Source: Pseudolabrys sp.
Lineage (GTDB): Bacteria > Pseudomonadota > Alphaproteobacteria > Rhizobiales > Xanthobacteraceae
DNA length: 9,458 nt
Reading direction: 5' to 3'
NCBI GenBank assembly: GCA_029945495.1
Contig: JAQSCR010000537.1
Coordinates: 1 to 9,458, forward strand
Position numbers and translations under genes: made by a program. The notes below the pieces were generated by a model. It was not told the origin of the DNA. It saw only the letters and a program-made list of their open reading frames with translations, and made no database searches. Positions 1-5,258 of this stretch are shown one piece after another; positions within the stretch are counted from its first letter, which is position 1, and every line of letters starts with the position of its first letter.

Positions 1-864
1 ATTGAGCACGCCGACGGCTCGACCTCGGAGACGACGGGCGCGCTGCTGATCGGCGCCGACGGCATCCATTCGGCGGTGCGCGCGCAGATGCACCCGAGCC
101 AGCCGCCGATCCACTGGGGCGGCGCCATCATGTGGCGCGGCACGACGCAGGCCAAGCCGATCCGCAGCGGCGCCTCCTTCGTCGGCCTCGGCACGCATCG
201 CCAGCGCGTGGTGTTCTATCCGATCTCGCATCCCGATCCGAAGACCGGCCTGTCGACGATCAACTGGATCGCCGAGACGACTTTGGACAACAGCGAAGGC
301 TGGAAACAGACCGGCTGGTTCCGGCAAGTGGAGGTCGAGGATTTCGTCCACCATTTCGACAACTGGGTGTGGGACTGGCTCGACGTGCCTTCCTTCCTCA
401 AGCAGGCCGACGTCGCTTTTGAAAATCCGATGATTGACCGCGATCCGGTGCCGACCTGGCGCGACGGCCCGGTGGCGCTGATGGGCGACGCCGCGCATGC
501 GATGTATCCGACCGGCTCCAATGGCGCGAGCCAGGCGATCGTCGACGCGCGCGTTCTCGGCGCGACGATGGTCGCGCACGGCGTTACGGTCGACGCGCTG
601 GCGGCATATGACGAACAACTGTGCGGGCCGATCTCGCAGCTCATCTTGCGCAACCGCGGCGCAGGACCCTTCGGCTTGCTCAACATGGTCGACGAGCGTT
701 GCGGCGGCACCTTCGCCAATATCGACGACGTCATTCCGCCGCAGGAGCGCGCCGAGTTCATGGCCGGCTACAAGGCCGCCGCCGGCTTCGCCATCGAGAA
801 GCTCAACAACGCGCCGCCGACGATTGCCAAGGGCGCAAGGGCGCGCGTGGCGCAGGCCGTGTGA
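1..864 (+). CDS. PhzS-like FAD-dependent monooxygenase, 5' end outside the window
   Basis: This is the last 287 residues of a flavin monooxygenase of the p-hydroxybenzoate hydroxylase fold. The reading frame is open from base 1, so the N-terminal GxGxxG FAD-binding segment lies upstream. The fragment shows the DG motif (GADGIHSAVRAQM, fragment residues about 18-30), then GGAIMWRG, and then the second FAD motif GDAAHAMYP (from about residue 162) followed by GSNGASQAI. These stretches and the YPISH / NPMIDRDPVP segments closely resemble Pseudomonas PhzS and the broad group annotated as flavin-dependent oxidoreductase. Such enzymes use NAD(P)H and O2 to hydroxylate or decarboxylate an aromatic substrate in the cytoplasm. 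The substrate is unknown here; no phenazine genes are visible, so a phenazine role is not supported. The frame ends at TGA 862-864. The gene converges on hflX and is not part of the ntr cluster. Family is confident; substrate is not. Confidence 0.9.
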   Translation: MEHADGSTSETTGALLIGADGIHSAVRAQMHPSQPPIHWGGAIMWRGTTQAKPIRSGASFVGLGTHRQRVVFYPISHPDPKTGLSTINWIAETTLDNSEGWKQTGWFRQVEVEDFVHHFDNWVWDWLDVPSFLKQADVAFENPMIDRDPVPTWRDGPVALMGDAAHAMYPTGSNGASQAIVDARVLGATMVAHGVTVDALAAYDEQLCGPISQLILRNRGAGPFGLLNMVDERCGGTFANIDDVIPPQERAEFMAGYKAAAGFAIEKLNNAPPTIAKGARARVAQAV

Positions 865-907
865 GCCGCCGCGCCTAAAGCCTGCCGCCACCCGACGATC
901 TCTCCTC

Positions 908-1016
908 GTCATCCTGAGGTGCGAGCGCAGCGAGCCTCGATGGACGCCCGCCCAAGAGTCTGGGGCCGTCGCCCTTCGCGGCTCGCGGCCGTTGGCCGCT
1001 CGCACCTCAGGGTGAC
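908..1016. repeat. Long imperfect palindrome between convergent genes, likely dispersed intergenic repeat
   Basis: The outer arms are GTCATCCTGAGGTGCGAGC (908-926) and its near-perfect reverse complement at 998-1016, with one T/C difference in 19 bases that still allows G-U pairing. A second internal pairing joins GCGAGCC (930-936) with GGCTCGC (980-986). The central part, about 937-979, is not clearly self-complementary. The CCTGAGG...CCTCAGG arm style and the GCGAGCGCAGCGAGC stretch resemble palindromic repeats I recall from intergenic regions of Bradyrhizobium and relatives, though I cannot count copies from this window. It fills most of the gap between the monooxygenase stop and the hflX stop, and could act as a two-way transcription terminator or mRNA-stabilising stem. 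There is no U-tract typical of an intrinsic terminator. Confidence 0.75.
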
Positions 1017-1041
1017 GGATTAATTGCTGTCGCGGGGTGAT

Positions 1042-2400
1042 CTATGGAGTCAAAAACTTCGCCCGCACCCGTGCCGCCTGGTCGGGATCGGCGCGCACGG
1101 TGACGGCGAGCTTACCCTGCTCGTCCATCTCCTTGGACAGCACTTCGGCGTGGCGATAGAGCCAGCTCAATCCGGCGCCATCGGACGGATCGAGCAACAG
1201 GTCGATGGTCAGGCGGCCTTGCGCCAGACGGCCTTCGACGGCCTTGATGAGATTGTCGAGCCCCTCGCCGCTCAAGGCCGAGACTGCGACCGGGCGGCGT
1301 TCGGCCGGCTGCCGCTCGACCAGGTTCATGATGCGCTCGCGGCCGTCGGCGTCGAGGCGATCGATCTTGTTCCAGACTTCGATCAGGCGCGGATCGGTCG
1401 GCTCGATGCCGAGTTCGCCCAGGACTTTTTCGACGTCATGCGACTGCGCGCCGGTGTCGTCGTGCGACATATCGCGCACATGCAGGATGATGTCGGCTTC
1501 GATGACTTCTTCCAGCGTGGCGCGGAACGCCGCCACCAGGCTGGTCGGCAGATCGGAGATGAAGCCGACCGTGTCGGACAAAATAATGCGGTTGCCGTGC
1601 GGCAGATCGAGCGCGCGCATGGTCGGGTCGAGCGTGGCGAACAGCATGTCGGCCGACAATACACTCGCGGTCGTCATGCGATTGAACAAGGTCGACTTGC
1701 CGGCGTTGGTGTAACCGACCAGCGCGACGATCGGATAGGGCGTGCGCTTGCGCGCGTCGCGGTGCAGCTTGCGGGTGCGCTTGACGCGTTCGAGCTCTTC
1801 CTCGATGCGCATGATCTTGTCCGACAGCATGCGGCGGTCGGATTCGATCTGGGTTTCGCCGGGACCGCCGAGAAAGGCGCCGCCGCCGCGCTGGCGCTCG
1901 AGATGCGTCCACGAGCGAACCAGCCGGCCCTTCTGATAGGTCAGATGCGCGTGCTCGACCTGTAGCGCACCTTCGCGCGTGCGGGCGCGGCGGCCGAAGA
2001 TTTCGAGAATCAAGCCGGTGCGGTCGATGACCTTGGCGCCCCACGCCTTTTCCAGATTGCGCTGCTGCACCGGCGTGATCGGGCAGTCCATGATGACGAC
2101 CGAGACGTCGAGGCTCTTGGCGAGGCCGGCGATTTCGTCGACCTTGCCTTTGCCGATATAAGTCGGCGGCCGCACCGCATGCAACGTGACGACGAGACCA
2201 TGCGTCACGTCAAGGTCGATGGCGCGGGCAAGGCCCATCGCCTCCTCGAGACGCGCTTCCGGCGTACGCGTGTCGGGCAGACGCGCGCCGTGGCGCACCG
2301 TCTGCTGCTTGAGCCACGGCTCGATGACAAGCGCGCGTCCGCTCCCCGAGCCGGATGGCGTCAGGCTGTCCTTGCCGTCGTCGCGCTCGCGCTGCTCCAA
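1042..2400 (-). CDS. hflX: GTPase HflX, ribosome-associated
   Basis: The product is a 452-residue GTPase of the HflX family, about the usual length for alphaproteobacteria. HflX binds the 50S subunit and splits stalled or heat-damaged 70S ribosomes. The N-terminal HflX domain covers about residues 45-150 (YIGKGKVDEI at 81-90). A glycine-rich linker follows (GGGAFLGGPGETQIE, 172-186), then a predicted coiled coil around 190-215. The G domain has G1 GYTNAGKST (229-237), G3 DTVGF (276-280), G4 NKID (344-347) and G5 SAL (374-376). As in other HflX proteins, G3 carries a hydrophobic residue where Ras-like GTPases have glutamine. The start is TTG at 2400: the next in-frame start would remove conserved N-terminal sequence, and an in-frame TGA lies 9 bases upstream. 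I see no good Shine-Dalgarno. It follows hfq by 99 bp and is probably co-transcribed with it. The stop is TAG at 1042-1044. Confidence 0.96.
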   Translation of the reverse strand: MEQRERDDGKDSLTPSGSGSGRALVIEPWLKQQTVRHGARLPDTRTPEARLEEAMGLARAIDLDVTHGLVVTLHAVRPPTYIGKGKVDEIAGLAKSLDVSVVIMDCPITPVQQRNLEKAWGAKVIDRTGLILEIFGRRARTREGALQVEHAHLTYQKGRLVRSWTHLERQRGGGAFLGGPGETQIESDRRMLSDKIMRIEEELERVKRTRKLHRDARKRTPYPIVALVGYTNAGKSTLFNRMTTASVLSADMLFATLDPTMRALDLPHGNRIILSDTVGFISDLPTSLVAAFRATLEEVIEADIILHVRDMSHDDTGAQSHDVEKVLGELGIEPTDPRLIEVWNKIDRLDADGRERIMNLVERQPAERRPVAVSALSGEGLDNLIKAVEGRLAQGRLTIDLLLDPSDGAGLSWLYRHAEVLSKEMDEQGKLAVTVRADPDQAARVRAKFLTP

Positions 2401-2401
2401 A

Positions 2402-2440
2402 CTAGGTCACAATCCAAAAAAGCGGGGTCATCATACGCAT
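2402..2440 (-). other. Candidate 12-codon leader ORF ending at the hflX start
   Basis: An ATG at 2440 opens a small ORF reading MRMMTPLFWIVT. It stops with TAG at 2402-2404, leaving one base before the TTG start of hflX. The hflX start has no clear Shine-Dalgarno, so termination of this ORF could deliver ribosomes to the TTG. The only upstream purine run (AAAGA) is weak, and an ORF this short can easily arise by chance. A frameshift from it into hflX is excluded, because the hflX frame is closed by TGA just upstream. Speculative. Confidence 0.2.
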
Positions 2441-2449
2441 GTCTTTATT

Positions 2450-2498
2450 GCGCATGATCTTGTCCGAAAACCGGTTCCCACTTTTCGGGATCATGCGC
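2450..2498. repeat. Palindromic intergenic element between hfq and hflX
   Basis: The element has perfect 10-bp outer arms GCGCATGATC (2450-2459) and GATCATGCGC (2489-2498). Inside them, CCGAAAA (2464-2470) pairs with TTTTCGG (2483-2489 region), around a centre containing CCGGTTCCCA. The sequence style (CATGATC, CCGAAAACCGGTTCCC, TTTTCGGGATCATG) matches a roughly 45-bp palindrome that I recall as very abundant in Bradyrhizobium and related Rhizobiales. It begins one base after the hfq stop codon. In RNA it would form a long stem at the 3' end of the hfq reading frame, where it could protect hfq mRNA or reduce read-through into hflX. Confidence 0.8.
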
Positions 2499-2499
2499 G

Positions 2500-2760
2500 C
2501 TAGGCTTTTTCCACCGCGAAGGGCTCTTCGCTGCCTTCGAACAACTGGATCGGGTGTCCCGGCATGATGGTCGAGATCGCGTGCTTGTACACGAGCTGGG
2601 AATGTCCATCCCGCCGCAGCAGCACGCAGAAATTATCGAACCAGGTGACGACGCCCTGCAGTTTCACGCCATTGACCAGAAATATGGTGAGCGGGATTTT
2701 TGCCTTGCGGACGTGATTGAGAAAAGTGTCTTGCAGGTTTTGTGCACGTTCGGCTGCCAT
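2500..2760 (-). CDS. hfq: RNA chaperone Hfq
   Basis: This is an 86-residue Hfq, a hexameric Sm-like protein that joins small RNAs to target mRNAs and affects their translation and decay. The Sm1 region is about residues 10-50, with NLQDTFLNHVRK (8-19) at the proximal RNA face and VNGVKLQGVVTWFDNFCVLLRR (about 29-50). Sm2 carries the signature YKHAIST (58-64). The short acidic tail after IMPGHPIQLFEG is typical of alphaproteobacteria. The chosen ATG at 2760 gives the usual N-terminus MAAERAQNLQ, with GGAA seven bases upstream as a modest ribosome binding site. The reading frame remains open for another 58 codons upstream, but that sequence is unlike any Hfq and overlaps the leader. The gene follows dat by about 260 bp and precedes hflX, the order seen widely in proteobacteria. 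The stop is TAG at 2500-2502. Confidence 0.98.
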   Translation of the reverse strand: MAAERAQNLQDTFLNHVRKAKIPLTIFLVNGVKLQGVVTWFDNFCVLLRRDGHSQLVYKHAISTIMPGHPIQLFEGSEEPFAVEKA

Positions 2761-2887
2761 GGCCGTGTTCCATTTTTTAGCTCGCATCTTAACGCGCGAG
2801 ACATTTCGTTGCCCTTTAGCCTTCGCATGCGAAGAACCGCATGGACCGCCAGCCCCACAGCAGGCGGTTTGAAGTCCGGGAACCGGC
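2761..2887 (-). promoter_or_regulatory. Structured hfq upstream leader with palindrome and inverted repeat
   Basis: This stretch between the candidate promoter and hfq has no convincing coding sequence. It holds a perfect 14-bp palindrome, CTTCGCATGCGAAG (2821-2834), about 60 bp before the hfq start. It also holds a perfect 6-bp inverted repeat, ACCGCC (2845-2850) with GGCGGT (2863-2868), flanked by a competing pair AACCGC (2835-2840) / GCGGTT (2864-2869). As DNA the palindrome could be a dimeric repressor site; as RNA these elements could form alternative hairpins. Hfq is known to autoregulate its own translation through its leader in E. coli, so an RNA role is reasonable. The pairing is visible; the function is inferred. 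Confidence 0.4.
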
Positions 2888-2916
2888 ATTAGACGGTAGC
2901 AGGGCCGCGGGTGCAA
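2888..2916 (-). promoter_or_regulatory. Candidate housekeeping-sigma promoter for hfq-hflX
   Basis: On the minus strand there is a -35-like TTGCAC (2911-2916), a 17-base spacer and a -10-like TCTAAT (2888-2893, five of six against TATAAT). The -35 match is weak (three of six), which is common in alphaproteobacteria. Transcription would start near 2881 and give a leader of about 120 nt. Its position after dat supports hfq-hflX having their own promoter. No experimental support is possible from sequence alone. Confidence 0.35.
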
Positions 2917-2973
2917 GCGGAAGTTGGCGTGCAATGCGGCAAGCCGCTGAATTAAATGTGATTTCCCGGGATT

Positions 2974-3019
2974 CCCGTGGACCGGGCCGGCCCAAGGGTC
3001 TCCCCACGGCCGGGCCCGG
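2974..3019 (-). terminator. GC-rich stem-loop just after the dat stop, possible terminator
   Basis: CCGGGCCGGCC (2982-2992) pairs with GGCCGGGCCCGG (3008-3019) with one bulged base, giving an about 11-bp all-GC stem that begins one base after the dat stop codon on the minus strand. CCCGTGG (2974-2980) and CCACGG (3004-3009) offer an alternative pairing. No run of U follows directly; an A/T-rich patch lies at about 2951-2963. It may end or attenuate ntrYX-dat transcripts, or stabilise their 3' ends. Confidence 0.35.
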
Positions 3020-3020
3020 A

Positions 3021-3878
3021 TCAGCTGAATTCGGCCTGGCTGTGGTAGTCGCGGCGCAAGGCGGAGGCGATGAGGCCAGGGCCGCCATTGCCGACCGGGC
3101 GGCCGTCAATGCTAATCACGGGCATGACCAGCTGGCTCGCCGAGGTGACGAAGGCCTCGCGCGCGGCATAGGCCTCCTCAACCGTGAACGGCCGCTCCTC
3201 GAAGCTCAAACCCTGCCGGGCGATCAGGTCGAGCACGACCGAGCGGGTGATGCCGGGCAGGATGTCGCCTTCCAGCGGCCGGGTGACCAGCACGCCGTCG
3301 CGGGTGATGATCCAGGCATTCGACGAGGCGCCTTCGGTGACGCAGCCTTGCGCGTCGACAAGCCAGGCCTCGCGGGCGCCCTGCTCGCGCGCCTGCTGCT
3401 TGGCCAGCACATTCGGCAGCAGCGCCACCGATTTGATGTCGACACGCTGCCAGCGGATATCCGGCACGGTGACGACGGATATGCCCTCGGCCGCCTGTTT
3501 CTCGTTTTTTGCGCTGTCGTGGCTGCGCGACGTCACGATGACGGACGGTCTCGTGCCGGCCGGCGGGAAAGGGAAGTCCCGACGCATCTCGCCACGGGTC
3601 ACCTGGAGATAGACGATGCCGTCACGGACGCGGTTGCGACGCACGGTTTCGCGCATGACGATGGCCAGCGCTTTCGGCGACATCGGATGCGCCATGCGGA
3701 GTTCGCGCAGCGACCGGTCGAGCCGCGCCATATGGCGGCGCTCGTCGACCAGACGGCCGCCCCTCACCTCGCAGACTTCATAAACACCGTCGGCGAATTG
3801 ATAGCCGCGGTCCTCGATGCCGACCATGGCGTGCGCATGCGGGACGTACTGGCCGTTGACGTAAGCGATGCGCGACAT
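3021..3878 (-). CDS. dat: Fold-type IV PLP aminotransferase, D-amino acid aminotransferase-like
   Basis: The 285-residue product belongs to the class IV pyridoxal-phosphate aminotransferases (D-amino acid aminotransferase, branched-chain aminotransferase, aminodeoxychorismate lyase). The nearest match by eye is D-amino acid aminotransferase, which interconverts D-alanine and D-glutamate with their keto acids in the cytoplasm. Visible marks are DRGYQFADGVYEV (23-35), the Schiff-base lysine K149 in VDIKSVALLPNVLAKQQA, TEGASSN with E182 (181-187) near the PLP ring nitrogen, and LPGITR (207-212) at the phosphate site. Length equals the family norm. The ATG at 3878 lies seven bases after the ntrX stop, with AGG about 11 bases upstream, so translation is probably coupled to ntrX. 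A gene of this family beside ntrX and hfq recurs in Rhizobiales. Aminodeoxychorismate lyase activity cannot be excluded. The stop is TGA at 3021-3023. Confidence 0.9.
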   Translation of the reverse strand: MSRIAYVNGQYVPHAHAMVGIEDRGYQFADGVYEVCEVRGGRLVDERRHMARLDRSLRELRMAHPMSPKALAIVMRETVRRNRVRDGIVYLQVTRGEMRRDFPFPPAGTRPSVIVTSRSHDSAKNEKQAAEGISVVTVPDIRWQRVDIKSVALLPNVLAKQQAREQGAREAWLVDAQGCVTEGASSNAWIITRDGVLVTRPLEGDILPGITRSVVLDLIARQGLSFEERPFTVEEAYAAREAFVTSASQLVMPVISIDGRPVGNGGPGLIASALRRDYHSQAEFS

Positions 3879-3885
3879 TGCGAGA

Positions 3886-5253
3886 TCAACCTATTCCCAG
3901 CGCCTTGAGCTTCCTGTGCAGCGCGGAGCGCTCCATGCCGACGAATTCGGCGGTGCGCGAAATGTTGCCGCCGAAGCGGGAAATTTGCGCCACCAGATAT
4001 TCGCGCTCGAACACTTCGCGCGCGTCGCGCAACGGCAGGCCCATCAACTGCTCGCCGCCATTGCCGTTCGGCATCGCCGGCACCATCGAGCCGACATCGG
4101 GCGGCAGCATGGTGGCATCGAGCACCGCATCTGGATCGCCGCCGGCCAGGATCATCAGCCGCTCGATGTTGTTGCGCAGCTGCCGCACATTGCCCGGCCA
4201 GCTGTGCGATTGCAGCACCGCCATCGCGTCGTCGCCAATGCGGCGCTTCGGCAGGCCGGTCGATTGCGAAATCTGGTCCATGAAATAGTCGATCAGACCC
4301 GGAATGTCGTCGCGCCGTTCGGCCAAAGGCGGCACGCGGATCGGCACCACCGACAGGCGGTGATAGAGGTCCTCGCGGAAGGTGCCTTCGGCGATCGCCA
4401 CTTCGAGATTGCGCGAGGTCGAGGCGACGATGCGCACGTCGACGGCGACTTTTGCGCTACCGCCGACGCGCTGGAAGGTCTGATCGACCAGCACGCGCAG
4501 GATCTTGTTCTGGGTTTCGCGCGGCAGATCGGCGACGTCGTCGATGAACAATGTGCCGCCATGCGCGTCCTCGAGCGCGCCCAGCTTGCGGCCGTCGGCG
4601 CCATTGGCCTCGACGCCGAACAGTTCGGTCTCCATGCGCTCGGGCGTGATCGCGGCGGCGTGGATGACGATGAACGGTCCGACGGCGCGCGCCGACAATT
4701 GATGCAGCGTGCGCGCCGCCAGTTCCTTGCCGGCGCCGGAGGGACCGACGATCAGCACGCGGCTGTTGGTCGGCGCGACGCGGTCGATCGCCTGGCGTAA
4801 AACCGACATCACCGCCGACTTGCCGACCAAAGTCGAGGGCTGCGGCGCCAGCTGCTTGAGCTGCTTGACCTCGCGCTTGAGCCGCGAGGTTTCCAGCGCG
4901 CGGTCGGCCACCAGCACCAGCCGGTCGGCCTTGAACGGCTTCTCGATGAAATCGTAAGCGCCGTGCTTGATGGCGGCGACCGCGGTTTCGATATTGCCGT
5001 GGCCGGAGATCATGACGATGGGAATTTCCGGGTGCTCGGCTTTGAGAATGTCGAGCAGCTGCAGGCCGTCGAGCCTGGAACCCTGCAGCCAAATATCGAG
5101 GAAAATCAGGTTCGGCCGCCGCGCCACGATCGACGCCAGCGCGTCGTCGCTGTTGCGCGCGGTGCGGGCGACATAGCCTTCGTCTTCCAGAATGCCGGCG
5201 ACCAGATCGCGGATATCGGCTTCGTCGTCAACGATGAGAATTTCTGCGGCCAT
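3886..5253 (-). CDS. ntrX: Nitrogen regulation response regulator NtrX
   Basis: The product is a 455-residue response regulator of the NtrC family, partner of the NtrY kinase just upstream. The receiver domain (1-120) has VDDEADI at 8-14, phospho-acceptor D53 in LIFLDIW, S83 in VMISGHG and K105 in FIEKPF. The AAA+ domain (about 140-370) has Walker A GPSGAGKE (170-177), Walker B LFIDD (235-239) and the arginine-finger segment FREDLYHRL (292-300). The GAFTGA sigma-54 contact loop is absent: the region after ELFG reads VEANGADGRKLGA. This fits reports on NtrX from Brucella and relatives, where activation may not use sigma-54. A Fis-type HTH ends the protein (GGNISRTAEFVGMERSALHRKL, about 428-449). 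The start is ATG at 5253, five bases after the ntrY stop, with GAG eight bases upstream; the GTG at 5262 lacks a ribosome binding site. The stop is TGA at 3886-3888. Confidence 0.97.
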   Translation of the reverse strand: MAAEILIVDDEADIRDLVAGILEDEGYVARTARNSDDALASIVARRPNLIFLDIWLQGSRLDGLQLLDILKAEHPEIPIVMISGHGNIETAVAAIKHGAYDFIEKPFKADRLVLVADRALETSRLKREVKQLKQLAPQPSTLVGKSAVMSVLRQAIDRVAPTNSRVLIVGPSGAGKELAARTLHQLSARAVGPFIVIHAAAITPERMETELFGVEANGADGRKLGALEDAHGGTLFIDDVADLPRETQNKILRVLVDQTFQRVGGSAKVAVDVRIVASTSRNLEVAIAEGTFREDLYHRLSVVPIRVPPLAERRDDIPGLIDYFMDQISQSTGLPKRRIGDDAMAVLQSHSWPGNVRQLRNNIERLMILAGGDPDAVLDATMLPPDVGSMVPAMPNGNGGEQLMGLPLRDAREVFEREYLVAQISRFGGNISRTAEFVGMERSALHRKLKALGIG

Positions 5254-5258
5254 TGAAT

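Noticed and set aside
1024..1965. 313-codon open frame on the plus strand opposite hflX
   Set aside because: Antisense shadow of hflX; no recognisable domain and it begins in the palindromic intergenic region.
2761..2934. N-terminal extension of Hfq by 58 codons
   Set aside because: The extension is cysteine- and arginine-rich and unlike any Hfq; the ATG at 2760 gives the canonical MAAERAQNLQ start with a modest ribosome binding site.
2841..3908. 355-codon open frame on the plus strand opposite dat
   Set aside because: Antisense to a clear aminotransferase gene; low-information composition and it would run through the dat-hfq gap and hairpin.
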